From positions 1-64,000 of the forward strand of contig CAVSLS010000040.1 in the NCBI GenBank assembly GCA_963728845.1: a DNA stretch of 64,000 nucleotides. The letters run 5' to 3'. Positions 1 to 8,497 of this stretch are shown here, one piece after another. Below the pieces are notes generated by a model, which saw only the letters and a list, made by a program, of their open reading frames with translations, was not told the DNA's origin and searched no databases. This DNA is from Bog-473 sp963728845. GTDB taxonomy: Bacteria > Actinomycetota > Acidimicrobiia > Acidimicrobiales > RAAP-2. The position numbers and the translations under genes were made by a program. Position 1 is the first letter of the stretch; the number at the start of each line of letters is the position of its first letter.

Positions 1-538
1 ACCGGGCCCTCCCTGGCACCTGCGCAGCCAGGGCAGCCATCCTTGACGACCTAGAGGTCACCGGCGTTCGCCGACGCACCCACGGCGGCGTCAGCGTCAC
101 CGCCGACACGGCCACGCCGTACTCGGCCCAGTCTCCGGCACCGGGCTCGATCTCCGCCCAGGGGACGGTCGCATCGGTCCGGAGAACGATTCTGGTGTAT
201 CCACGCTGCCAGTCCGGTCCCGTCTCCAGCGTGTACCGCACGCCGCCTTCGACGGGGGCCTGCATGAGGGCACATCCTTGACCGTTGACCTCCATGACCA
301 GCGTGGCCAGCGTCCGGGCGGTCGCACCGCCGCAGACAACGACTTCGACCCGGGTCTGGGGAGGAAGCGTGAGCGGCAACTCAATGGCGGCCTCACGTTG
401 CGGACCGGTCCAACGCATCCATCCATCGGCGCAGGGAATGGGATCGTGCCAACCCCACCCCAGCGTTCCCACCGTCAGATCGACCTCGTACGGCTCTTGC
501 AGCGGTTGCGCCACGCTCTTCAGATGGTCGAGTCGCAC
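1..538 (-). CDS. Partial surface-polysaccharide-associated protein (runs off the left edge)
   Basis: An open frame on the minus strand runs from a GTG at 538 past base 1 without a stop. It overlaps the end of the FkbM gene (stop 520-522) by 19 bases, which suggests translational coupling. The residues near 20-60 read like the GWHxxE...RWTGP module (here GWGWHDP then MRWTGPQ) that often accompanies methyltransferases and glycosyltransferases of surface-polysaccharide loci, followed by alternating beta-type segments ending in a VNGQ turn. That module is the only similarity I recognise and no catalytic function can be assigned. No ATG lies in frame upstream, so the GTG is the best start. The C-terminal part is outside the window. 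Confidence 0.6.
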   Translation of the reverse strand, partial: MRLDHLKSVAQPLQEPYEVDLTVGTLGWGWHDPIPCADGWMRWTGPQREAAIELPLTLPPQTRVEVVVCGGATARTLATLVMEVNGQGCALMQAPVEGGVRYTLETGPDWQRGYTRIVLRTDATVPWAEIEPGAGDWAEYGVAVSAVTLTPPWVRRRTPVTSRSSRMAALAAQVPGRAR

Positions 539-1572
539 GACCGGAACGAGTCCATGGGACTCCGGTACCGCAACGCCTCGAGGGCCGCGTCGATGACGCC
601 GCCGCTCTCGGCGGCAGCAGCGAGCGACGCCCGTCGGAGCGCGAGGATCGCAAGGTTCGGTTCGTCCATGCCAATGGCCACTGCGGCATCTCGAACCGAG
701 GTCGCCACGTCGGGGGGCGATGCCAGGTACCCGAATCCCCGCTTCACATACAGCACGTCGGCCCAGGCCACCTGGCCGGGCAGCGCCGGAATGGCCACAG
801 GGAGGGATTCGAACCAGTGCACGTCCACCCGATCCACCATGGGGGGTCGGTCGGGCTCCTGCGAGTAGTGGGCGATGACGGGAAAACGCCACAACTCGAA
901 CCCGTGCTCCCGAAGAAGGCCGTCGACCTCGCCGAAGAGCGCTGCGCCTTCATACATCTTGTTGAGGTGCACCTCGGCCACCAGCATGCGCACGCTCTCG
1001 AGCGCCTTGGGGGCGCCTTTCAGGATGTCAAGCTCCGCTCCCTGCACATCCATCTTCATGGCATCGATTGGTCCGTCACCCGAGGTCTCCAGCCATTCAT
1101 CGAGCGACACGACCTCGACCTGCACCACCTTGTCAAAGGTCGTCTCCCAGCCGGATCGGACGGAACCCGCCGTCGGAGACCGAGGTGCACCCGCCGGCTG
1201 GTAGATCGACGAGCCCGACGGGTCGTGGGCCACGTAGAACGGAATCGTCCCGCCCTCTTGGCCCAAGGCAACCGGTACGACGACCACGGAGGGATCCCCG
1301 CGATACTGATTCGCCAGACGTTCGGCCTCTTCACGATCGGGCTCGAACGCAAGGACGCGGACATTCGGGCCGAACCAGGTCCACGGCGTCGGCACCCCCC
1401 ACCTCGCCCCGGCGTCGACCACCGTGACGGGCTTCTCCAGGAGCGACCCGACCAGCAGCGCCGCGGCCGTCGGCCCGACGGTCGGCCGGGGCGTGCTGTC
1501 CCCGTCCTGGGTCTGCATCGTCATAACGGTCCCGTGGAGTTCGGCGCCTTTCGCAGTGACGGGGGATAGCAT
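520..1572 (-). CDS. FkbM-family SAM-dependent methyltransferase
   Basis: The 350-residue product has the FkbM hallmarks: a VVDAGARWG SAM-binding loop near residue 50, the acidic end of the next strand (AFEPD), and the MKMDVQGAELD motif near residue 170 followed by LKGA. FkbM proteins O-methylate sugars, usually in polysaccharide or glycoconjugate assembly, in the cytoplasm. It is transcribed away from the large fusion gene at 1599, with 26 bases between their start codons, and overlaps the next minus-strand gene. A second possible start (ATG at 1524, giving MTMQTQ) would remove 16 poorly conserved residues. The acceptor sugar cannot be read from sequence. Confidence 0.85.
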   Translation of the reverse strand: MLSPVTAKGAELHGTVMTMQTQDGDSTPRPTVGPTAAALLVGSLLEKPVTVVDAGARWGVPTPWTWFGPNVRVLAFEPDREEAERLANQYRGDPSVVVVPVALGQEGGTIPFYVAHDPSGSSIYQPAGAPRSPTAGSVRSGWETTFDKVVQVEVVSLDEWLETSGDGPIDAMKMDVQGAELDILKGAPKALESVRMLVAEVHLNKMYEGAALFGEVDGLLREHGFELWRFPVIAHYSQEPDRPPMVDRVDVHWFESLPVAIPALPGQVAWADVLYVKRGFGYLASPPDVATSVRDAAVAIGMDEPNLAILALRRASLAAAAESGGVIDAALEALRYRSPMDSFRSCDSTI

Positions 1573-1598
1573 CGCCGCGGTGATCCCCGGGGCAGAGT

Positions 1599-4500
1599 AT
1601 GGCAGAACGTGTCCCGTACCCGGATTACCTCTGGGGACAAGGGCACCGGGGAATGGCGACTGATCAGGACGCGCTTCACCCTGATGACCCGTCGGTGTCC
1701 AACCGGTGCGACGTGGCCCAGATCACCTACGCCCAGAATTGCGAAGACGTCCGGCTCTGGAAGGCACTGGGGGACGAACCCGAACGGTTCTATGTTGACA
1801 TCGGCGCCGGCCACCCGGTCGACAACTCGGTCACGAAGCTGTTCTCGGGACGCGGATGGCATGGTGTCAACGTCGAACCGGGACCCAACTTCGACCTCCT
1901 CGAGACCGATCGCATCGCAGACATCAACATTCGCGCTGCCATCACGGCACGGGATGGGATCGCGCCTTTCTACGTCACCCAGCCCTACCCCGACCTGAGC
2001 TCCCTCCATCGTGAAGCCTTCGCCGCCGCCATTGGCCACGTCGAGTCGTTCGACGTCATTGAGATCGCGACGATGCGATTGGACACGCTGGCAGCGCGCT
2101 ATGTCGGTGACGAGCCTGTGTGCTTCCTCAAGGTCGACGTCGAAGGCGGCGAACGTGAGGCGCTCGTATCCGTCGATTGGAGCTCATTCCGACCGGTCGT
2201 CGTTGTCGTCGAATCGATTGTCCCGGTCAGCTACGAGGTGTCCTTCGGGGACTGGGAGAACATCGTCCTCGATGCCGGGTACGTGTTCGCTCATGACGAC
2301 GGGATCAACCGTTTCTACGGTCGGGGTGATCGTCCGGAGGTCATCCGGCGGTTGGCGCTGCCGGTCTCGGCGATCGACGGCTTCATCGCCTGGCCGCTCG
2401 TCCTGGCGCGGCAGGAAGTCGCCGAATCACGCGCTGCTCTCCACGTCACACAGGACCAGCTCAGCACGTCGACTCACTCGCTCGAAGTCGCCGAGGCAGA
2501 GCGCGACTCGGCGCGCACCGAGTTGGAAGGCGTCAAGGTCGCGGCCGACCTGGAGCTCGAAGCTGCCCGAACGGCCCTGCAGCTACGTCAGGCCGACTTG
2601 CAACGGGCAATCCGCACCGTCCTCGACCGCGACCGTGCCGCCAAGGAGACCGGCGTCGAGCTCAAGCGCGCCCACGAAGCCATTCGCCTTCGCGAAGACA
2701 ACAATCTCTTCCTCATACAAGAGACGACCCGCTGGAAGAGGACCGCCGCCCAGACCAGGGCCTACTGGTCGTTCCGGATCGGACGACGATTGGTTGACAA
2801 GACAGGACGGCTCGCCCCGCTCCTCGATCCGGTCGCGGCGTCGGCCCTCAAGTTCGTGCGGTTGCGCAGGTCGCGGCCCGGGCTGGTCAACGAGGAGTAC
2901 GCCGCGGCGACGGCGGCGGATCGCCCGTTGCGGACCACCCCTTCCATCCGGCAATCGAGTCAAGGGCTCGCACGGTCCGACCCGTCGGTTTCCCCTCGCC
3001 TCGAGGCGGCGTGGAGCGTCTTCGCAGCTTCGCGGGGGCACAGCCCGAAATTGCTGAGCGTGCGTGAGCTCGAGGAGCTTCACGACATCGACCCGACCGA
3101 CGACCGCGTCCCGCTCTCTGTCCGAACGCTCGGTGAACTGGAGGGCACACACCCGAGCCCCGGACGGACCACGCCGACGACGCTCGTCATCGACATCGGC
3201 GCCGTGCAGTACCCGACGCAGTGCGGAATCCTGACGCATGCTCGCAGCGTTCTCCACGACGCCCTGGATGCCGTGCCCCCGGGTATCCGCGTCGTCTATC
3301 TCGCCGACCCGAACTTGCCACTCCCGGCACCCGATCTCCTGACGCGATTCGATGACGCCTGGAATGACTCGATGTTCGGCGAGGTGGGGGCATTCCTCCA
3401 GTTGGCAACGTTCCCGCAGAGCGTCGCGTTCGATTACGTCGCCCTCTTGCGATCGCCGTGGATCGTGAAGGCCTCGGTCTGGCTGGACGCCATCCCCGGG
3501 TTGAACCCCGATGCGTACCTCACTGGCGCCGAGCCGTTCTTCTCCTATCAGCTGGCGCTCGAGACGGTGGCACGCTTCGATTGGCTGCTGGCGCTGTCCC
3601 ACGCTTCGGCCGATGAGCTCGCGTCGCTGGGAGAAGTCAAGGGAAACGTGATCGTCACGGGCAGTCGGGGATCGCTGGAGGGTGGCCCGCGCGTGCTGCG
3701 GCCGCTCGGCTTGCCTTTCGACCGGTACGTGCTCGCCCTGGGCAACAGCCTGCCCCACAAGAACCTCGCCGCCGCCGCCGCCGGGTTCGTTCGCTCGTGG
3801 GTCCGTGACGGTGGGGATCTGGGATTGGTCGTCGTCGGAAACGTCTTGGACGAGCAAGCGGTCGACCTCATTGATCTTGCCGTCCGGCTCGGCCTCGAGC
3901 CGCATCGGGTGGTGGTCCACCGTCGCGTGCCGGACGAGGACTTTGCCCAATTGATCAGCGCGGCCGAGGCGGTCGTCGTGCCATCGTTCCATGAGGGGTT
4001 CTCGATTCCAGTCATCGAAGCGACCCAACTCGGAACACCTGTCGTTGTCTCCGACATCCCGGCCCATCGGGAGCTTCTCGGACGCGACATATGGTCATTC
4101 GACCCATCGGATCCCACGACACTCTCCCGCGCCTTGAGCGCGGTCCTGGCGGATCCCGCCGGCGCACTCGTTCGCCAGCAGGCGCGTCTACGGGGCACCT
4201 ACGACGCCGACCGGCTCCGGCGAAGCGTCCGACATGTCGTCGGTGAACTCTGTGCGCGGCTGCAGGTGGCTCCGCTGCGCACGCGGCCGAGCATGCACGT
4301 CGACTCAGCGAATGGGTCGACGTCAGCCGACCACCCGCTCTCACGGTCGAAGATCTGCCAGCTCGAGGATTTCCGGGATCCCCGCCTCGAGCCATATATG
4401 CGTGACGTGTTCGCACACGAGGTGGCACGGTTCGGGGAGGAATTCCCCCGCGGAAGGGAGTACCGTAAATACTGGGAAGTCGCCATGGCGATCATGACGT

Positions 4501-5189
4501 TCGATGCCGGTGGGCTCCTCGACGGGACGCGACACTTCCTTGGCGTCGGTGCCGGCAACGAGCCGACGGTCTTCCACCTGACTCGCCACGCGGCGTCCGT
4601 TCTCGCCACCGACCTCTATCTCAACGAGGGCTGGGAGGAGAGCGCCAATTCATCCATGCTGACCGATCCTGGGGTCCATTGGCCGATGCCCTGGGCTCCC
4701 GAGCGTCTTCAAGTGCGTCACATGAACGCCCTGAGCCTCGATCTCGAGGATGAGTCGTTCTCGGGAGTGTTCTCGTCGAGCGCCGTTGAGCACTTCGGAG
4801 ACCGCAGCGACGTTCGGCGGGCGATCGACGAGGCCTTTCGCGTTCTGGAGCCCGGCGGGATCCTGTCCGTCTCGAGTGAGTTCCGACTCGAGGGCGACCG
4901 TCCCGGCATACCCGGAACCCTGCTCTTCGACATCGACGACGTCTACGAGCTGTTCGTCGGCGATCGCGATTGGGCGTTGCTCGAGCCCTTCGACGAGTCA
5001 ATTTCCGAGGCCACCCTGGCAACAGCCATCTCGTTCGTGGACGCCGCCGCCGACCAGCAGTCCCAGGTGGCACGCCTGGGCGGGCTCTGGACGCACCACA
5101 TCGCGTACCAGCGCTACCCCCATCTGGTCCTCCGGGAGCGATCGTGCACCTTCACCAGCTTCCATCTGGCCTTGCGCAAGGCGACCTAG
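1599..5189 (+). CDS. Three-domain polysaccharide enzyme: FkbM methyltransferase, GT4 glycosyltransferase, class I methyltransferase
   Basis: One uninterrupted 1196-residue frame. Residues about 40-245 are an FkbM domain (VDIGAGHPVDNS at 66-77, KVDVEGGE at 178-185). Residues about 265-380 are a heptad-rich, charged coiled coil. Residues about 525-890 are a GT-B/GT4 domain with a GNSLPHKN loop at 715-722 and an E-x7-E signature in PSFHEGFSIPVIEA (795-808). Residues about 920-1195 form a second SAM methyltransferase with LGVGAGNEP at 981 and a SSAVEHF-type motif at 1060. Known relatives of each domain modify O-antigen, capsule or glycoprotein glycans. I infer that one chain both extends and methylates a surface glycan, with the coiled coil setting the spacing or oligomer state. 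The gene pairs divergently with another FkbM gene. Confidence 0.88.
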   Translation: MAERVPYPDYLWGQGHRGMATDQDALHPDDPSVSNRCDVAQITYAQNCEDVRLWKALGDEPERFYVDIGAGHPVDNSVTKLFSGRGWHGVNVEPGPNFDLLETDRIADINIRAAITARDGIAPFYVTQPYPDLSSLHREAFAAAIGHVESFDVIEIATMRLDTLAARYVGDEPVCFLKVDVEGGEREALVSVDWSSFRPVVVVVESIVPVSYEVSFGDWENIVLDAGYVFAHDDGINRFYGRGDRPEVIRRLALPVSAIDGFIAWPLVLARQEVAESRAALHVTQDQLSTSTHSLEVAEAERDSARTELEGVKVAADLELEAARTALQLRQADLQRAIRTVLDRDRAAKETGVELKRAHEAIRLREDNNLFLIQETTRWKRTAAQTRAYWSFRIGRRLVDKTGRLAPLLDPVAASALKFVRLRRSRPGLVNEEYAAATAADRPLRTTPSIRQSSQGLARSDPSVSPRLEAAWSVFAASRGHSPKLLSVRELEELHDIDPTDDRVPLSVRTLGELEGTHPSPGRTTPTTLVIDIGAVQYPTQCGILTHARSVLHDALDAVPPGIRVVYLADPNLPLPAPDLLTRFDDAWNDSMFGEVGAFLQLATFPQSVAFDYVALLRSPWIVKASVWLDAIPGLNPDAYLTGAEPFFSYQLALETVARFDWLLALSHASADELASLGEVKGNVIVTGSRGSLEGGPRVLRPLGLPFDRYVLALGNSLPHKNLAAAAAGFVRSWVRDGGDLGLVVVGNVLDEQAVDLIDLAVRLGLEPHRVVVHRRVPDEDFAQLISAAEAVVVPSFHEGFSIPVIEATQLGTPVVVSDIPAHRELLGRDIWSFDPSDPTTLSRALSAVLADPAGALVRQQARLRGTYDADRLRRSVRHVVGELCARLQVAPLRTRPSMHVDSANGSTSADHPLSRSKICQLEDFRDPRLEPYMRDVFAHEVARFGEEFPRGREYRKYWEVAMAIMTFDAGGLLDGTRHFLGVGAGNEPTVFHLTRHAASVLATDLYLNEGWEESANSSMLTDPGVHWPMPWAPERLQVRHMNALSLDLEDESFSGVFSSSAVEHFGDRSDVRRAIDEAFRVLEPGGILSVSSEFRLEGDRPGIPGTLLFDIDDVYELFVGDRDWALLEPFDESISEATLATAISFVDAAADQQSQVARLGGLWTHHIAYQRYPHLVLRERSCTFTSFHLALRKAT

Positions 5190-5235
5190 ACGCAGAGGCT
5201 CTCGCCCCTGCTCGCGTCGGGGGTGCCACGGTTCC

Positions 5236-6390
5236 CTATCGTGATGCCCTGGGAAGTCCCAGGCCCAGCCAGGCGATCAGATCACGCTGGATCTCGTTCG
5301 TGCCGCCACCGAAGGTGAAGATGGTGTGGGCCCGGACCTCGCGTTCGAGCCTGCCCTCGATCACGGCGCCCGGCGATCCATCGACCAGATAGGCGGACTG
5401 GCCCACGACGTCGCTCAAAATCCGGTAGGCCTCGAGGGCGAACTCGCTTCCGTAGACTTTCGTGGCCGAGGCGTCGGCAGGCTGCAGGCCCTTGTCGGCG
5501 GCCCACGCCAGCTTCCAGTTGAAGAGCTTGAGCGCTTCGGCACGGGCCCAGAGTCGCGCCAAGGCGACCTGGACCCACTCCTGGTCGATCACGCGGTGAC
5601 CGTCGGGCAGATGGTGGGCAGCTGCCCAACCCCGGACCTCTTCGATGGCGCGCAGGATGCCAGACGCCGGGGAGATGGCGACCCGCTCCAGGTTGAGCTG
5701 GTTGGTCATGATGGCCCAGCCGCCGTTCTCCACTCCGACCAGGTTGGCGGCGGGAACCCGCACGTCGTCGTAGTAGGTGGCGCTGGTGAACTCCCCCGCC
5801 ATCGTCCGGAGCGGGGTCCAGCTGAAGCCGGCGGCATCCGTCGGCACCAGGAACACCGACAAACCCCGGTGCTTGGGTGCCTCGGGGTCGGTTCGAGCGG
5901 CGAGCCAGACGAAGTCGGCGTACTGGATGGCGCTCGTATAGAGCTTCTCGCCCGTGATGACCCATTCGTCGCCGTCGCGTTCGGCCCGGGTTCGCAACGA
6001 GGCGAGGTCCGTGCCGGCCGACGGCTCTGTGTACCCGATGGAGAAATGGAGCTCACCCCGGAGGATGCCGGGAAGGATGCGCGCCTTCTGTTCCGGCGTG
6101 CCCAACTGCATGATGGCGGGACCAACGGCACCGAGGGTCAGCAGCGGCAGGGCCACGCCGGCCCAATGCGACTCCTCCACGAAGATCATCTGGTCGACGG
6201 GACCCCTCCCCTGGCCGCCGTACTCCACCGGCCAGCCCAGCCCGAGCCACCCGTCGTCTCCCATCCGTCGGATCGTGGCGACATAGTCGGGCCGACCGCC
6301 GTCGTGCGCCATCTCGGCCACCAGCTGGGCGAAGTACGCCCGAAGGCGGGTCTTCAGCTCGCGCTGCGCCTCGCTCAGCTCCAGACGCAA
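5236..6390 (-). CDS. Acyl-CoA dehydrogenase
   Basis: A flavoprotein dehydrogenase that oxidises acyl-CoA thioesters to trans-2-enoyl-CoA. The product (about 384 residues) has the family order: an N-terminal helical domain with GWPVEYGGQG, the FAD/substrate beta domain with GYTEPSAGTDLASL, and a C-terminal helical domain ending with FGGGTNEIQRDLIA. I chose the TTG at 6390 because it gives the usual RLELSEAQRELK beginning and has GAGGG nine bases upstream. The open frame continues to 6504, but those residues (an Arg-rich tract) are not like the family. It is convergent with the fusion gene at 1599-5189 and 46 bases from it. Substrate chain type is not determinable. Confidence 0.9.
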   Translation of the reverse strand: MRLELSEAQRELKTRLRAYFAQLVAEMAHDGGRPDYVATIRRMGDDGWLGLGWPVEYGGQGRGPVDQMIFVEESHWAGVALPLLTLGAVGPAIMQLGTPEQKARILPGILRGELHFSIGYTEPSAGTDLASLRTRAERDGDEWVITGEKLYTSAIQYADFVWLAARTDPEAPKHRGLSVFLVPTDAAGFSWTPLRTMAGEFTSATYYDDVRVPAANLVGVENGGWAIMTNQLNLERVAISPASGILRAIEEVRGWAAAHHLPDGHRVIDQEWVQVALARLWARAEALKLFNWKLAWAADKGLQPADASATKVYGSEFALEAYRILSDVVGQSAYLVDGSPGAVIEGRLEREVRAHTIFTFGGGTNEIQRDLIAWLGLGLPRASR

Positions 6391-6781
6391 GGCACGTCCC
6401 TCATTTTCGGGAACATAGCATCGGGTGTTCCGCCCAGGCCTGACACCGCTGCCGGTCCCAGGGCGACGAAGCGCAACACGCCGACGCCGCCTTCGGCATC
6501 CCACCGCAGGCGACGGCCCCCCGGTGGAGCATCGCAGCCAATGGCGCCCAGCGTCCCGGGAGCGGGGCCCGTGTGAGTGCCTGGCCGCCCATCGTCACCT
6601 CGATGGCGGTCCTCGAACCCGCCAGCCGAGCAAGACACCGACAACAACCGCAAGAGAGGGGGGCGTCGTGGTTCTTCGATCCACCGCTCGGGACCAAGGA
6701 CCCTACCGTCTCGTACGGCATGCGGACACCCTGGAACGAGTGATGGCGGATGGAGCGAAGGGCCATGACAGGAGGCACGAA

Positions 6782-7417
6782 ATGGCAACGTCCCACGGAG
6801 GCCGAGGGCGCGGGCGGGCCTGTCCCCTGAGGACGCCCTTCGTAGCCGTCGCAGTCGGCGCGGCGGGCGTGCCTGTCGTGTGTGTCGACGGTGCCACGAG
6901 AACCCCGACGCTCAAGTCACGGGGCGTTCATGTCGATGAGAGAGACATCGGGGGCGGAAGAACCGACCCGCTTCAGGACGTCGGAAACACAATGACTGAG
7001 ACTCGGAACGACATCGCTCGAGAGGAGGAGATGGACTCGCTCTGGCAGCCGACTGCCCCGGAGCAAGGCCGAGACCTCGCCGAGCGGTATCTGCCCGATC
7101 GGGGAGCGAGCTCCCTCGACGAGGACACAGACCAGGCGTATGCGCTCAGGGAGAGAATGACGCTGTTGCAGAGTGAGGTGGAGCTCGTGCATGCGCAATT
7201 GTCACAGATGCGCAGTGGAAGGGCGTCGAAGGACGTGTACGCTCGAGTGTTCGTTCCCCTCATGCGCGAGTTCGAAGAGACGTCCCGGCAGTACCGGGCA
7301 ATCACGGCCAAGGACACCCAACGGCGACAAGAGGAACGGCAGCCTGCGGCACCAACGAGGCGGCACCGACGATCCACGTCGCTTCAATTGCACCGATCCG
7401 TGAACCTGTCGGGGTAG
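6782..7417 (+). CDS. Hypothetical protein with helical C-terminal half
   Basis: I do not recognise this protein. The ATG at 6782 has a clean AGGAGG six bases upstream and opens a 211-residue frame. The first 70 residues are low-complexity and Arg/Gly-rich. From about residue 71 (an internal ATG at 6992) the sequence becomes charged and helical, with a stretch around ERMTLLQSEVELVHAQL that could form a coiled coil, and it ends in a basic tail. The second half looks more like real protein than the first, so translation may begin at 6992 or at 7031 instead. No neighbour shares its strand closely enough to suggest a function. Confidence 0.4.
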   Translation: MATSHGGRGRGRACPLRTPFVAVAVGAAGVPVVCVDGATRTPTLKSRGVHVDERDIGGGRTDPLQDVGNTMTETRNDIAREEEMDSLWQPTAPEQGRDLAERYLPDRGASSLDEDTDQAYALRERMTLLQSEVELVHAQLSQMRSGRASKDVYARVFVPLMREFEETSRQYRAITAKDTQRRQEERQPAAPTRRHRRSTSLQLHRSVNLSG

Positions 7418-7523
7418 CACCCGGAGGCTGAACGATCGCCGTCGTCGCGTGCTTGCCGTTGTGGTCGCGGCTCCTGGATGCAGCTCTCCGATCGCGCCGA
7501 TCAAGGGCGGCCGGCGTGTGCGC

Positions 7524-7796
7524 TCACTCGCCTACCGGCTGGTCAATCGGCACGGGTCGCACATGAAAGCCGCCAATACGACGTTCTGGCGGAGCATCAA
7601 CTGGTGCGTCGGGTTCTTGCCTCTCGGGATCCTGGTCGGCGGTATCAGTCTGATCCTCGATAACCCGGACGTGAGCCGTGGCCGGTCGCGGTGTGACTTC
7701 CCGTTCGGATGCCTCAGCCAACTGCTCGAGCTGGCGTTTGTCCCTGCGTCGCCGGAGTGGACCGCCCCTCGATGTGGGTACATCGCCCTGCGCCAT
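7524..7796 (-). CDS. Possible small acidic hypothetical protein
   Basis: A 90-residue minus-strand frame whose C-terminal two thirds is hydrophilic and acidic (for example VIEDQTDTADQDPERQEPD) and ends close to VRPVPIDQPVGE. The composition looks more coding-like than the overlapping plus-strand frame, but there is no convincing ribosome binding site and no family I recognise. The rest of 7418-7944 holds nothing else I can support. Confidence 0.25.
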   Translation of the reverse strand: MAQGDVPTSRGGPLRRRRDKRQLEQLAEASEREVTPRPATAHVRVIEDQTDTADQDPERQEPDAPVDAPPERRIGGFHVRPVPIDQPVGE

Positions 7797-7944
7797 GACC
7801 TGAGCCTACGGGCTGACCTGACAACCAGGGTGGATTTCACCCTCGCAAGGACGACCGGGCGGCCGACGACGCTCGGGCCGCGAACTCCAACCCGGCGGTG
7901 GCGAGGCGGGTGTCCCCGCCAACTCGGCATATGGGGGTCCCTGC

Positions 7945-8406
7945 CTAGCTTGGAGCGATCGGGGAGGCCGGGCGCCACTCGTAGCAAACGTCAGGCACCT
8001 GCTCCTCGTTGTCGCCCGTCGTCGTGGCGATGGCAACGAACCCCCGCTCCTCGTAGAAACGCCGGGCGTCGATATTGCTCTGGAAGGTCCAGAGTTTGAG
8101 CCCGCTCGGACGCTGCCTCATGGCACGGTCGAGCAGTGCTCCTCCGATGCCCCTGCGCGTCGAACCTGGGTCGACATAGAGCTGATCGACCCACTCATGG
8201 TCGAGCACCATCAGGGCTATCGCCTCGCCACCACTGTCAGCGACCCAGACCTCACAGTTCGGGAGAACGACTTCCTCGAACCATCGGTGTACCTCCTCAT
8301 CGTCGTGGACGGTTGGAGGAATGGATGGAACGGAAGCCACACGGGACCGGCGCCACAATGCAGCGAGAGATCTTGCCTCGCCTGGAAAGGCTCTGCGAAT
8401 CTCCAC
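7945..8406 (-). CDS. GNAT-family N-acetyltransferase
   Basis: A 153-residue single-domain acetyltransferase of the GNAT fold. The acetyl-CoA-binding motif A is clear: LYVDPGSTRRGIGGALL, with the R/Q-x-x-G-x-G/A pattern as RRGIGG, and the C-terminal motif B is FYEERGFVAI. N-terminal strands (MEIRRAFPGEARSLAALW) are typical. Such enzymes acetylate small amines, antibiotics or protein N-termini, and the acceptor is unknown here. It lies convergent or head-to-head with unrelated genes, so the context gives no help. Full family length, no defects. Confidence 0.88.
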   Translation of the reverse strand: MEIRRAFPGEARSLAALWRRSRVASVPSIPPTVHDDEEVHRWFEEVVLPNCEVWVADSGGEAIALMVLDHEWVDQLYVDPGSTRRGIGGALLDRAMRQRPSGLKLWTFQSNIDARRFYEERGFVAIATTTGDNEEQVPDVCYEWRPASPIAPS

Positions 8407-8497
8407 GCCACATCATGTCCCCGGTCCGGCATCGTACGGAGGCAACCTGCCTGAGGCGCGCCGACGTGCGTGTCGTGCGGCCATAGAGTGCGAACCG

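Noticed and set aside
2583..4067. A 494-codon minus-strand frame opposite the fusion gene
   Set aside because: Composition is Arg/Gly/Asp-rich with no domain resemblance, while the plus strand encodes a clear GT4 domain there. It is a shadow frame of GC-rich coding sequence.
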